From Alcaligenaceae bacterium (lineage in GTDB: Bacteria; Pseudomonadota; Gammaproteobacteria; Burkholderiales; Burkholderiaceae_B): a DNA stretch of 64,000 nucleotides. The position numbers were made by a program, and so were the translations under genes. The notes under the pieces were generated by a model. That model saw nothing but the letters and a program-made list of their open reading frames with translations. It was not told where the DNA came from and did not search any database. Each line of letters begins with the position of its first letter. The first letter of the stretch is position 1. Positions 36,179 to 44,760 of the stretch are shown one piece after another. The DNA lies in assembly GCA_013416435.1 (NCBI GenBank), contig JACCEN010000007.1:186001-250000 (forward strand). The letters run 5' to 3'.

Positions 36179-37132
36179 CTAGGAAAGAGGCCTTAGTGCG
36201 CGCCACAGGAGCAGCATCCAATCGCGTTTTTCAAGCGTCGGACGGTGTTGGAATATGTCGTAGTGTAATTGGTCCAGGCGCTCGAGGATACGCAGCCCGC
36301 CATGAACGACGAGCTTGAGCTCGAAACCGATGCGTCCGGGCAGGCGCCCGGTGAGCGGCATGCCCGAGCGCAGCATCCGTCGGGCCAGGCCGACCTGTTC
36401 ACGCATCAGCGATTGCCAGGCGGCATTGGGGATGTCCTGCCCGGGGGTCGGACCCAGTACGGGGTCCGACCCCGAATGGCTGGGGTCAGACCCTATAGGG
36501 TCTGACCCCCTAGAGCCGGGGTCAGGCCCCGTATGGGGCCTGACCCCTTCTAGGCTCCTCCCGATATAGCCCGGTTCCAGGCCATGACGCTCAAACGCAT
36601 CCAGCGGTATATACACTCGGTTCTTGCGCCAGTCGATGGCCACGTCCTGCCAGAAATTCGCCAGTTGCAGTCCGGTGCAGATCGCATCGGCGCATTCGAA
36701 ATTGCCTGTATCGGCGCGGCCATATAGATGCAGCATCAGGCGGCCGACCGGGTTGGCGGAGCGCCTGCAGTAATCCAGCAACTGGGGCAGGTTCTCGTAG
36801 CGATGCACGGTCACGTCCTGTTCGAAGGCAGATAGCAGGTCGTAGAAGGGTTGCAAGGGCAAGGCATGCCGGCGGATGGTGCCGGCCAGCGGCCCGAAGA
36901 CATCGCTCAGGGGATGATCGTGAGGCCAGCGCGCCGCGCCGCGTCCGATCTGCGCAAGCGCTTCGCGATATGTCTCCAGCGCTTGCAGGCGTTGCGCCGG
37001 TCCGGCGTCTCCTTCGTCGGCGATGTCGTCGGCGCTTCGGGCATAGCGGTAGATATCCGTGACAGCCGCACGCAGGCGGCGTGGCAGGAGCAAGGAGGCA
37101 ACGGGAAAGTTCTCATAGTGGTCGACGGCCAT
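36179..37132 (-). CDS. hpnC: Hydroxysqualene synthase HpnC with in-frame palindromic repeat insertion
   Basis: 317 residues, squalene/phytoene synthase family. MAVDHYENFPVASLLLP is the typical HpnC start, so ATG 37132 is used rather than 37165. Aspartate motifs are RSADDIADEGD (35-42) and NFWQDVAIDWRKNRVYIP (about 160). Shortly after the second motif, residues about 195-231 are encoded by three palindromic repeat units and read GVRPHTGPDP, GSDPIGSDP and GSDPVLGPTP. The family sequence resumes with AAWQSLMREQVGLARRML. Without the insert the length is about 280, normal for HpnC. The frame stays open, so the protein may still act; whether it does is unknown. Confidence 0.9.
   Translation of the reverse strand: MAVDHYENFPVASLLLPRRLRAAVTDIYRYARSADDIADEGDAGPAQRLQALETYREALAQIGRGAARWPHDHPLSDVFGPLAGTIRRHALPLQPFYDLLSAFEQDVTVHRYENLPQLLDYCRRSANPVGRLMLHLYGRADTGNFECADAICTGLQLANFWQDVAIDWRKNRVYIPLDAFERHGLEPGYIGRSLEGVRPHTGPDPGSRGSDPIGSDPSHSGSDPVLGPTPGQDIPNAAWQSLMREQVGLARRMLRSGMPLTGRLPGRIGFELKLVVHGGLRILERLDQLHYDIFQHRPTLEKRDWMLLLWRALRPLS
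36444..36547. repeat. Three palindromic repeat units inside hpnC
   Basis: Units lie at 36444-36473 (variant arms, centre region AGTAC), 36482-36509 (28 bp, shortened centre) and 36518-36547 (centre GTAT). The third has A-to-G in one arm matched by T-to-C in the other, keeping the hairpin. Spacers are 8 bases each. The block keeps the hpnC frame and avoids the one frame that carries a TGA. Confidence 0.96.
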
Positions 37133-37207
37133 AGCTGCGCAGTATAAGACAAGGTCGTCATGCACCGTGTCTTGGTTTAGACTTCACCATTCTATTTTGG
37201 AGTTGCC

Positions 37208-38335
37208 ATGCCCCGTCCTATTTCAGCGACGATCTCCTTATCGTCTCTGGCCCACAACCTGGCCACCGTCAGCAATCAGCTGGAAGCCGCGTGCGCGCAG
37301 AACGGCCGCAAGCGTCCGAGCATATGGGCGGTCATCAAGGCCAATGCCTATGGCCACGGGATACGCAACGCCGTGCCGGCTTTCGCGCAAGCCGACGGCC
37401 TGGCCATGCTGGATTTCGACGAGGCGCTGCTATGCCGGGAATTGGGCTGGAACAAGCCATTGCTGCTGCTTGAAGGCTTGTTCGAGCCGGGCGACGTTGC
37501 CGTGCTCGATCAGCATCGCCTGGTGTCCGCCGTGCATTGCCAGGAGCAGATCGACATCCTGGCGGCGTCCAAGGTGTCGCGCCCGCTCGATGTCTTCGTC
37601 AAGCTGAATAGCGGCATGAATCGCCTGGGCTTCGCGCCCGAGCAGTATTCCGACGCATTCCGTCGGCTCTTGGCGCTGCACGAGCGCGGCACCGTCAATA
37701 TCGTCGGAAAAATGAGCCATTTCGCGCGTGCCGACGACGACCCGGACGCCACCCGGCGGCAACTGGATCTCTTCATCAAGGCCACGCAGGGCCTGCCGGG
37801 TTCGGTCAGTGTCTGCAATTCCGCCGCGACGCTCACCCCGACGATCTGGCCCGCACTGCCGGCTGGTCCGGATCAATGGGTGCGTCCCGGCATCTGCCTG
37901 TATGGGGCGTCTCCCTTCGATGGGCGCACGGCGGACGAGCTCGGACTGATGCCTGCGCAGACGCTGGCGGCGAAACTGATCGGTGTGAGCGAGCTTCAGG
38001 CCGGAGCATCGGTGGGATACGGCTATACATTCACCTCCTCCGCCAAGATGCGTATCGGCGTGGTGGCCTGCGGCTATGCCGATGGCTATCCCCGCCATGC
38101 CGGCACCGGCACGCCGGTCACCGTCGACGGCGTGCGCACGCGCTTGCTGGGGCGCGTTTCCATGGATATGCTCGTGGTCGATCTGACACCCGTGCCGAAC
38201 GCACACGTCGGCAGCCATGTCGTCCTGTGGGGCCAGGGCGGCCCTTCGGTGGACGAAGTTGCCAAGGCAGCCGGCACGATCGGCTATGAATTATTGTGCG
38301 CAGTCGCGCCCCGTGTGCCAAAATTTGCCGTTTGA
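37208..38335 (+). CDS. alr: Alanine racemase
   Basis: 375 residues. PLP lysine K44 is in AVIKANAYGHG; SHFARADDDPD, RPGICLYGASP and VVACGYADGYPRH with RLLGRVSMDML are family regions. It interconverts L- and D-alanine for peptidoglycan. A short insertion (AQNGRKR) lies before the lysine motif. Divergent from hpnC across 75 bases; TTGGAG precedes ATG 37208. It is followed by an SDR gene after 46 bases. Confidence 0.95.
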   Translation: MPRPISATISLSSLAHNLATVSNQLEAACAQNGRKRPSIWAVIKANAYGHGIRNAVPAFAQADGLAMLDFDEALLCRELGWNKPLLLLEGLFEPGDVAVLDQHRLVSAVHCQEQIDILAASKVSRPLDVFVKLNSGMNRLGFAPEQYSDAFRRLLALHERGTVNIVGKMSHFARADDDPDATRRQLDLFIKATQGLPGSVSVCNSAATLTPTIWPALPAGPDQWVRPGICLYGASPFDGRTADELGLMPAQTLAAKLIGVSELQAGASVGYGYTFTSSAKMRIGVVACGYADGYPRHAGTGTPVTVDGVRTRLLGRVSMDMLVVDLTPVPNAHVGSHVVLWGQGGPSVDEVAKAAGTIGYELLCAVAPRVPKFAV

Positions 38336-38381
38336 CACACACCGATGTGTATTTGATGAATCGCCAAATCAAGGAAATCGC

Positions 38382-39101
38382 GTGAAGAACAAGTGTGTAC
38401 TGATAACGGGTGCGACAAAGGGAATAGGCTGGGCCATCAGCCAGCGGCTCGCGGATCTGGGCTGCCATGTCGTGGGCCTGGCGCGAAATACGCAGGACAT
38501 CGATTTTCCGGGCTATCTGTATTCCTGTGACCTCAGCAACGCCGGTGAAACCGAAGACATGCTGCGCGTCATTCGCGAAAAATACCCGGTCGATGCGGTC
38601 GTCAATAACGTGGGCATGGTCAGGCCGGAGCCCCTGGGCGAAATCGACCTGGGGTCGCTTTACCAGGTGTTCGACCTCAACGTGCGGGTGGCCGTCCAGG
38701 TGACGCAGACTTTCGTCGCGTCCATGAAGGCGCGCAAGGAAGGGCGCATCGTGAACATCTGCAGCCGGGCGACGCACGGCTCCCTAAACCGCAGCAGCTA
38801 TTCGGCCGCCAAGAACGCGCTGATCGGATGCACGCGCACCTGGGCGCTCGAACTGGCGCCCTACGGCATTACCGTCAATGCGGTTTCTCCCGGGCCGATC
38901 GAGACCGAGCTGTTCCGCGCCGGCCATCCCGCCGGCAGCGACGCCGAAAAAAGGGCCTTGGCATCCACGCCCATGGGGCGCCTGGGTTCGCCGGCCGACG
39001 TGGCGGCGGCGGTCACTTTCCTTCTTGGGGACGAAGCCGGCTTCATCACCGGGCAGGTGCTCGGCGTGGACGGCGGCGGCAGCTTGGCGGGCCGAAGCTG
39101 A
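38382..39101 (+). CDS. Short-chain dehydrogenase/reductase (FabG-like)
   Basis: 239 residues, classical SDR. The cofactor motif is TGATKGIG at the N-terminus, with NNVG in the middle, and the catalytic Ser-Tyr-Lys is present (RSSYSAAKNALIG). The C-terminal FITGQVLGVDGGGSL is typical. Probably an NAD(P)-dependent oxidoreductase; the substrate is not deducible. It starts at GTG 38382 with AAGGA 8 bases upstream. Upstream in-frame ATGs lie inside alr. Its stop is 1 base before a four-unit tandem palindromic array. Confidence 0.88.
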   Translation: MKNKCVLITGATKGIGWAISQRLADLGCHVVGLARNTQDIDFPGYLYSCDLSNAGETEDMLRVIREKYPVDAVVNNVGMVRPEPLGEIDLGSLYQVFDLNVRVAVQVTQTFVASMKARKEGRIVNICSRATHGSLNRSSYSAAKNALIGCTRTWALELAPYGITVNAVSPGPIETELFRAGHPAGSDAEKRALASTPMGRLGSPADVAAAVTFLLGDEAGFITGQVLGVDGGGSLAGRS

Positions 39102-39102
39102 T

Positions 39103-39303
39103 GGGGTCAGACCCCGCACGGGGTCTGATCCCGGCTCTGTATCGGCCATCGTTGCGGTTGGGGTCAGACCCCATGCGGGGTCTGACCCCCGCTCTGCATC
39201 GGCTGTGGTTGTGGATGGGGTCAGACCCCATGCGGGGTCTGACCCCGGCTCTGCGCGGGCTGTCGTTGAAGTTGGGGTCAGACCCGGTACGGGGTCTGAC
39301 CCC
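39103..39303. repeat. Tandem array of four palindromic units with an exact 57-bp period
   Basis: Units start at 39103, 39160, 39217 and 39274, exactly 57 bases apart: 30-bp palindrome plus 27-bp spacer. The spacers are related to each other (each begins with GCTCTG after one or two bases and ends in a GTTG/TTGAAG-like run), so whole 57-bp units were duplicated. Centres are GCAC, ATGC, ATGC and GTAC. The array fills the SDR-radA gap. Confidence 0.97.
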
Positions 39304-39324
39304 TCTGCCGGTTAAACTTGCGTG

Positions 39325-40686
39325 ATGGCCAAGTCTAAAACCTTATTCGTATGCAGTGATTGCGGCGGTACCTGCCCGAAATGGGAAGGGAAATGCCCGC
39401 ATTGCGGATCCTGGAACACCTTGCAGGAAACGCGCGAGTCCGCGGCGCCGGCGCATCGCTTTGCACCGCTGGCGGGCGCCAGCCCCGTGCGCAGTCTTGC
39501 CGAAATCGAAGCGCGCGAGCTGCCCAGGCAGCCCTCGGGCATTTCCGAGTTCGATCGCGTGCTGGGCGGCGGCCTCGTATCCGGCGCCGTCGTGCTGATC
39601 GGCGGCGACCCGGGCATAGGCAAGTCCACCTTGCTGCTTCAGGCCCTGGTGTCGCTGTCGCAGGCGGTCAAAGTGCTCTATGTGACCGGCGAGGAATCCG
39701 CCGAGCAGGTCGCCTTGCGGGCGCGCCGGCTCGAACTCGTCACCAGCGAGGTCAACCTGCTGGCCGAAATCCGGCTCGAATCCATCATGGCGGCCCTGGC
39801 CGAGCAGAAGCCCAGCGTCGCCGTCATAGACTCGATACAAACGCTTTATTCGGGCGAGCTGAGCGCCGCCCCGGGATCGGTCTCGCAAGTCCGTGAATGC
39901 GCCGCCCAGTTGACGCGCCTCGCCAAGCAGACCGGCATCACCATTGTCCTCATCGGGCACGTCACCAAGGACGGCGCGCTGGCCGGACCGCGTGTGCTGG
40001 AGCACATCGTTGACACCGTGCTTTATTTTGAGGGCGACACGCACTCGTCGTTCCGGTTGATCCGAGCCTTCAAGAACCGTTTTGGCGCCGTCAATGAGCT
40101 GGGCGTCTTCGCCATGACGGACCGCGGCCTGCGCGGCGTGGCGAATCCGTCGGCCCTGTTCCTGTCCCAGCACGAAAAGAACGTGCCAGGCTCCTGCGTG
40201 ATGGCGACGCAAGAGGGTACGCGCCCCTTGCTGGTCGAGATCCAGGCGCTCGTCGACAGCGCCCACAGTCCGAATCCCCGCCGGCTTTCCGTCGGCCTGG
40301 AATCCACCCGCCTGGCCATGCTGCTTGCGGTGCTGCACCGGCACGCGGGAGTGGCCACCTTCGACCAGGACGTTTTCGTCAACGCGGTCGGGGGCGTGAA
40401 GATCACCGAGCCGGCGGCCGATCTCGCGGTGCTGCTGGCCATCATGTCTTCGCTCAACAACAAGCCTTTGCCGCCGGGCCTGGCCGTCTTCGGCGAGGTC
40501 GGACTGGCCGGCGAGATCCGTCCTGCGCCCAGAGGACAGGAACGCTTGCGCGAAGCGGCCAAGCTAGGCTTCAGCATTGCACTCATCCCGAAGGCCAATG
40601 CGCCCAGGCAGCCCATCGAAGGCCTGGAGATCTGGGCCGTCGATCGGGTCAGCGACGCCATCTCACGTTTGCGCGAGGCACGCTGA
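39325..40686 (+). CDS. radA: DNA repair protein RadA
   Basis: 453 residues. An N-terminal zinc finger C10/C13/C24/C27 (CSDCGGTCPKWEGKCPHC) is followed by a RecA-like ATPase with Walker A GGDPGIGKSTLLLQ, the RadA-specific KNRFG motif in AFKNRFGAVNE, and a Lon-like C-terminal domain (DVFVNAVGGVKITEPAADL). RadA drives branch migration in recombination. ATG 39325 is used; GTG 39322 is 3 bases earlier. Its TGA is directly followed by the next gene's GTG. Confidence 0.96.
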   Translation: MAKSKTLFVCSDCGGTCPKWEGKCPHCGSWNTLQETRESAAPAHRFAPLAGASPVRSLAEIEARELPRQPSGISEFDRVLGGGLVSGAVVLIGGDPGIGKSTLLLQALVSLSQAVKVLYVTGEESAEQVALRARRLELVTSEVNLLAEIRLESIMAALAEQKPSVAVIDSIQTLYSGELSAAPGSVSQVRECAAQLTRLAKQTGITIVLIGHVTKDGALAGPRVLEHIVDTVLYFEGDTHSSFRLIRAFKNRFGAVNELGVFAMTDRGLRGVANPSALFLSQHEKNVPGSCVMATQEGTRPLLVEIQALVDSAHSPNPRRLSVGLESTRLAMLLAVLHRHAGVATFDQDVFVNAVGGVKITEPAADLAVLLAIMSSLNNKPLPPGLAVFGEVGLAGEIRPAPRGQERLREAAKLGFSIALIPKANAPRQPIEGLEIWAVDRVSDAISRLREAR

Positions 40687-41475
40687 GTGGACTACTGGTC
40701 GCTATGGTACGTGCTGATTCCCGCATGCCTGGCCGTGGGCGCGCTCATCGGCTTCACGGGAGGCGTGTTGGGCATAGGCGGGGGGCTGCTTGCCATTCCG
40801 CTGTTGGGCCTGGCCCTGGGCATGGAGCAGCAGGCGGCACAGGGTACGGCCTTGATCATGGTCGCGCCGGCCGTGCTCCTGACGGTACGCAAATACAACC
40901 AGCACGACAAGGTCAACCTGCGGGCCGCCGGCGCCGGAGCGGTCGGGGCGATTGTCTTCACCTGGGTCGGCGCCCAGATCGCGCTGGGCGCCGACCCGGT
41001 GTTCCTGCGCCGAATCTATGCGGGCTTCGTCCTGTGCATCGCGATATTCTATTTTCACCAGAGCGCCTCGCGGCGCCGCAAGGCCGCTCCGGCCGCCAGC
41101 CGCCGCCAGCCGGAGCACTACCATTCGGCCTGGTTTGCCCTGATCGGCATGATTGCCGGCATGACGGGCGGCATCTTCGGCGTCGGAGGGTCGGTCCTGG
41201 TCATTCCTATCCTGACCACGATGTTCCGCCTGACCCAGACTTGCGCACAGGCCCTGGCGCTGACGATGATGATCCCCAGTACCTTTGTGGCGCTGTTCAC
41301 CTACACCGCGCATGGGCGGGCCGACTGGCTGATCGGCGTTCCGCTTGCGCTGGGCAGCGTCCTGATGGTGCCTTACGGCGTCAAGCTGGCTTATGCATTG
41401 CCCGAACCCAGGTTGAAGCTCATCTTTGCCTGCATGCTGCTTGTTATCATGGTGCTCCTGCTCGTGAAGGCCTGA
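40687..41475 (+). CDS. TauE/SafE-family sulfite/sulfoacetate-type exporter
   Basis: 262 residues with about eight hydrophobic segments in two related halves: GFTGGVLGIGGGLLAIPLL and GMTGGIFGVGGSVLVIPIL are the paired TauE/SafE glycine motifs. Members export sulfite or organosulfonates or related anions. It starts at GTG 40687 with no gap to radA. A taurine transporter lies elsewhere in the window, but there is no direct linkage, so a sulfur role is only a possibility. Confidence 0.87.
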   Translation: MDYWSLWYVLIPACLAVGALIGFTGGVLGIGGGLLAIPLLGLALGMEQQAAQGTALIMVAPAVLLTVRKYNQHDKVNLRAAGAGAVGAIVFTWVGAQIALGADPVFLRRIYAGFVLCIAIFYFHQSASRRRKAAPAASRRQPEHYHSAWFALIGMIAGMTGGIFGVGGSVLVIPILTTMFRLTQTCAQALALTMMIPSTFVALFTYTAHGRADWLIGVPLALGSVLMVPYGVKLAYALPEPRLKLIFACMLLVIMVLLLVKA

Positions 41476-41479
41476 TTTC

Positions 41480-43987
41480 ATGCACACTTTCCTGTCCTCC
41501 TATCTCTGGCCCGGCCTGCGGGCGCTGCGTCGCGACTGGCGCTCGGGCGAGTTGCGGCTGCTTCTGCTGGCATTGATCCTGGCGGTTTCAGCGGTGACGG
41601 CCGTCGGGTTCCTGGCCGACAGGCTCGATCGTGCGCTGCAGCGGGACTCCGGCCAGTTGCTGGGCGGCGATCTGGCGATCGATGCCGATGCCCCCATTCC
41701 GCCCGAGTTCCTGCAAGAGGCGGCCGAGCGGCGGCTGCAGACGGTGCAGACGCTGCAGTTTCCCTCCATGGCCAGCAGCGGGGACAACACCCAGCTCGTG
41801 GCATTGAAGGCGGTGACCGATCTCTATCCCCTGCGTGGCGAACTGCGTGTGGCCGAATCCGCCAATGGGCCGCCCGTGACCGCCGCGCATGGCCCCTTGG
41901 CGGGAGAGGCATGGGTCGATGGCCAGCTGCTGAATCTGCTTGGCCTGAAGGTGGGCGACCGCATGGCCGTGGGCGATACGCACTTGAAAATAGGCCGCAT
42001 CATCGCCTATGAGCCCGATCGTGGAATGCGTTTCATCAATGTGGCTCCACGCCTGCTGATGCGCGTGGACGATCTGCCGGCGACCGGCCTTGTGGCCCCT
42101 GGCAGCCGCATACGCTATCAGTTGCTGGCGGCGGGCGAGGCGGGCGACATCGACCGGTTCCGGTCCTGGGTGCAGCCCCGGCTCGAGCGCGGACAGCGGA
42201 TCAGCACACTGGAAAGCAGCCGACCGGAAATACAGCGCACGCTGGCACGCGCCCAGAATTTTCTGCTCCTGGTCGCCATGCTCACGGTCGTGATCGCGGC
42301 CGTCGCCATCGCACTGGCCGCCAGGCGCTTCGGCCAGCGCCACCATGACGGCGTCGCCATCATGCGCTGCCTGGGCGCGCGCACCCGGCAGCTTTCCGCC
42401 ATGCTCTGGATAGAGTTCATCGTCCTGGGGCTGATGGCCGGCGTGGTGGGATGCGTGGCGGGATTCCTCGCGCATCAGGGGCTGGTCGCCATTGTTTCCG
42501 AATGGCTGAAAACCAGCCTGCCGAATGCCGGCCCGCTGCCTGCGCTGCAGGGTCTGGCGGCGGGTCTGTTGCTGTTGCTGGGCTTCGCCTTGCCTCCTTT
42601 GGCGGGGTTGCCTCGGGTGGCGCCCGTCAGGGTATTGCGTCGTGATGCCGCGCTGTCGCCAGCCAAACATGGGCCGGCCTACCTGATGGGGGCTGCCTCC
42701 TTCCTGCTGCTGCTTTGGTGGATGTCGGGCGATCTCAAGCTCAGCTTCATCGTCGGGGGCGGTTTCCTGGTGTCGGTGCTGGTCTTTGCCGCGTTGGCGT
42801 GGGGCTTGCTGCGCATCCTCGATGCCGCGCGCAAGCGGCTGGCTGGTTCCCCTTCGCTGCGTTTCGCGCTGGCGGGCATGGCGCGCAGGCGCGGCCTGAC
42901 GATCACCCAGCTCTGCGCGCTGTCCATGGGGCTGATGATACTTTTGCTGCTCGCCCTCACGCGCAACGACCTGCTGCGCGGCTGGCAGAGCACGTTGCCG
43001 CCCGATGCGCCCAATACATTCGTGATCAATATTCAGCCGGACCAGCGCGAGGCGGTGGTCGAGACCCTGAGCGCGGCCGGAATTCCCGATGTCGTCCTGT
43101 CGCCGATGGTCCGGGGCAGGCTGGTCGCCATCAACCAGCAGCCCGTGGATGCGGACCACTACGAGGACGACAGGGCCAAGCGCATGGTGGACCGCGAGTT
43201 CAACCTGTCCCACGCCCAGGCGCTGCCGGCAAGCAACCGCATCACGGAGGGGCGCTGGCTGGATCCCCGGCGATCGGAGCTCGCCCTGGAGAGCGGGCTG
43301 GCCCAGACGCTGGGCGTCGGTGTCGGCGATACCATGACCTTCGACGTGGCGGGGCAAAGCATCGAGGCGACGGTCAGCGGCCTGCGCAAGGTCAACTGGG
43401 ATTCCTTCGAGGCAAACTTCTTTGCGCTGCTCAGCCCGGCGGCCTTGCGCGATGCCCCGGCAACCTTCATCACCTCCATACACGTCGAGCCGGGCCGTCA
43501 CGGGGATCTCGCGCAGCGGCTGCTGCAACAGTTTCCCAACCTGACGCTGTTCGATATCGGCGCGATACTGGGGCAAGTCGAACACATCCTGGACAGGGCC
43601 GTGCAAGCGGTGCAGTTCCTGTTCATCTTCGCGGTCCTGGCGGGCGCCCTGGTATTGGGAGCCAGCCTGTTCTCGACGCGCGACGAGCGCATGCATGAAG
43701 TCGCCGTCCTGCGCGCGCTCGGCGCCAGCGGCCGGCAGCTGAAGCAGGCCTTGCGGGTCGAGCTTTCCATCATCGGCATCATGGCCGGGCTGATGGCCGC
43801 CTTTGCAGCGGTAGCCATCGCAGCGCTGCTGGCGCGGCATGTCTTTGATTTTCCACTGGGCATACCGTGGTGGCCATGGGTCGCCGGCATGGCTGCGGGC
43901 CTCGCCATATCGCTGGCGGGCGGCAGCGCGGCGCTGGCCGGCGTACTCAAAACGTCGCCGCTGGCTTCCTTGCGGGTGGTGTCATGA
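41480..43987 (+). CDS. FtsX-like ABC transporter permease (YbbP type), without adjacent ATPase
   Basis: 835 residues. An N-terminal transmembrane helix (LLLLALILAVSAVTAVGFLADR) precedes a large periplasmic domain. Then come FtsX-type membrane blocks around residues 255-460 and 700-830, the double-FtsX architecture of YbbP. Conserved RRFGQRHHDGVAIMRCLGA and RDERMHEVAVLRALGASGRQL are the two FtsX coupling loops. YbbP normally works with the ATPase YbbA, but no ATPase gene is adjacent here. It overlaps kdkA by ATGA, suggesting an envelope role. Confidence 0.87.
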   Translation: MHTFLSSYLWPGLRALRRDWRSGELRLLLLALILAVSAVTAVGFLADRLDRALQRDSGQLLGGDLAIDADAPIPPEFLQEAAERRLQTVQTLQFPSMASSGDNTQLVALKAVTDLYPLRGELRVAESANGPPVTAAHGPLAGEAWVDGQLLNLLGLKVGDRMAVGDTHLKIGRIIAYEPDRGMRFINVAPRLLMRVDDLPATGLVAPGSRIRYQLLAAGEAGDIDRFRSWVQPRLERGQRISTLESSRPEIQRTLARAQNFLLLVAMLTVVIAAVAIALAARRFGQRHHDGVAIMRCLGARTRQLSAMLWIEFIVLGLMAGVVGCVAGFLAHQGLVAIVSEWLKTSLPNAGPLPALQGLAAGLLLLLGFALPPLAGLPRVAPVRVLRRDAALSPAKHGPAYLMGAASFLLLLWWMSGDLKLSFIVGGGFLVSVLVFAALAWGLLRILDAARKRLAGSPSLRFALAGMARRRGLTITQLCALSMGLMILLLLALTRNDLLRGWQSTLPPDAPNTFVINIQPDQREAVVETLSAAGIPDVVLSPMVRGRLVAINQQPVDADHYEDDRAKRMVDREFNLSHAQALPASNRITEGRWLDPRRSELALESGLAQTLGVGVGDTMTFDVAGQSIEATVSGLRKVNWDSFEANFFALLSPAALRDAPATFITSIHVEPGRHGDLAQRLLQQFPNLTLFDIGAILGQVEHILDRAVQAVQFLFIFAVLAGALVLGASLFSTRDERMHEVAVLRALGASGRQLKQALRVELSIIGIMAGLMAAFAAVAIAALLARHVFDFPLGIPWWPWVAGMAAGLAISLAGGSAALAGVLKTSPLASLRVVS

Positions 43988-44703
43988 AGGGGCGGACCAT
44001 CGATTTTCGCGACCATGCCCTGAAAGACGGCATGCTGCGCTACGATGCACAGCGTATTTCCGAGCCGGGCGGTGATCTGCTCGATCCTGCCGGCGCGCGC
44101 CTCGAAGCGCAAGCCGTGGACCAGGGTGGGCGGCAGGCGGCATGGTATGTAAAAGGGGAGTTCGGCGAAGGCGTGCTGCGGCACTACCGGCGCGGCGGCC
44201 TGATGGCCAGATTCAGCGCTAATCGCTACTTGTGGCTGGGCGCCGAGCAGACCCGTTCTTTTGCCGAGGCGGAGCTGCTGCGCTACATGTATCAGCGCGG
44301 CCTGGCCGTGCCCCGGCCATTGGCCGCGGCGTACTGGCGCAGCGGGTTCGCCTACACGGCTGCACTGCTGACCGAGCGGATTGCCGATGCGCGTCCGCTG
44401 CGGCAGTCGCTCGAAGGCGGGCATCATGCCGAAGTCGCCCTGGCCATCTTCGCCATGCATGAAGCGGGTGTCTGGCATGCAGATCTGAACGCATACAATA
44501 TTTTGCTGGACGCGCAGGGCAAGGTCTGGCTGATCGATTTCGACAAGGGCCGCAGGGTGGTGTTGTCGCAGGAGCGCCGCCGGGCCAACCTTTTGCGGCT
44601 GCGCCGTTCGCTCATCAAGCTGGCCGGGGACAGCGGGCTGCAGTGGTGGACCGAACTCAATATCGCCTACGATTTGCTTTCCCGGGCCAAAGGCCCCCTG
44701 TAG
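43984..44703 (+). CDS. kdkA: 3-deoxy-D-manno-octulosonic acid (Kdo) kinase
   Basis: 239 residues, small lipopolysaccharide kinase fold. The catalytic loop is WHADLNAYNILLD and the metal-binding Asp is in WLIDFDKGRR. WYVKGEFGEGVLRHYRRGG with SANRYLWLG matches the KdkA/WaaP N-terminal lobe. KdkA phosphorylates Kdo of lipid A-Kdo; organisms with this gene usually carry a single Kdo. It is coupled to the FtsX-like permease and 57 bases ahead of potF. The open frame extends upstream into the permease gene. Confidence 0.9.
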   Translation: MKGRTIDFRDHALKDGMLRYDAQRISEPGGDLLDPAGARLEAQAVDQGGRQAAWYVKGEFGEGVLRHYRRGGLMARFSANRYLWLGAEQTRSFAEAELLRYMYQRGLAVPRPLAAAYWRSGFAYTAALLTERIADARPLRQSLEGGHHAEVALAIFAMHEAGVWHADLNAYNILLDAQGKVWLIDFDKGRRVVLSQERRRANLLRLRRSLIKLAGDSGLQWWTELNIAYDLLSRAKGPL

Positions 44704-44760
44704 CCGGAAAAAGCTTTATCATCACGCCTTTTGGCTTTGTGTATTTCTGGGAGGCTTGCA

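Noticed and set aside
39103-39303. CRISPR array (regular 30-bp repeats, 27-bp spacers)
   Set aside because: Spacers are similar to each other, repeats vary in the centre, the same unit is scattered over the whole window as singles, and no cas genes are present.
38828-39325. Open frame with a 19-residue periodic repeat after the SDR gene
   Set aside because: It is only the translation of the 57-bp array and an SDR shadow frame; no ribosome site or family similarity.
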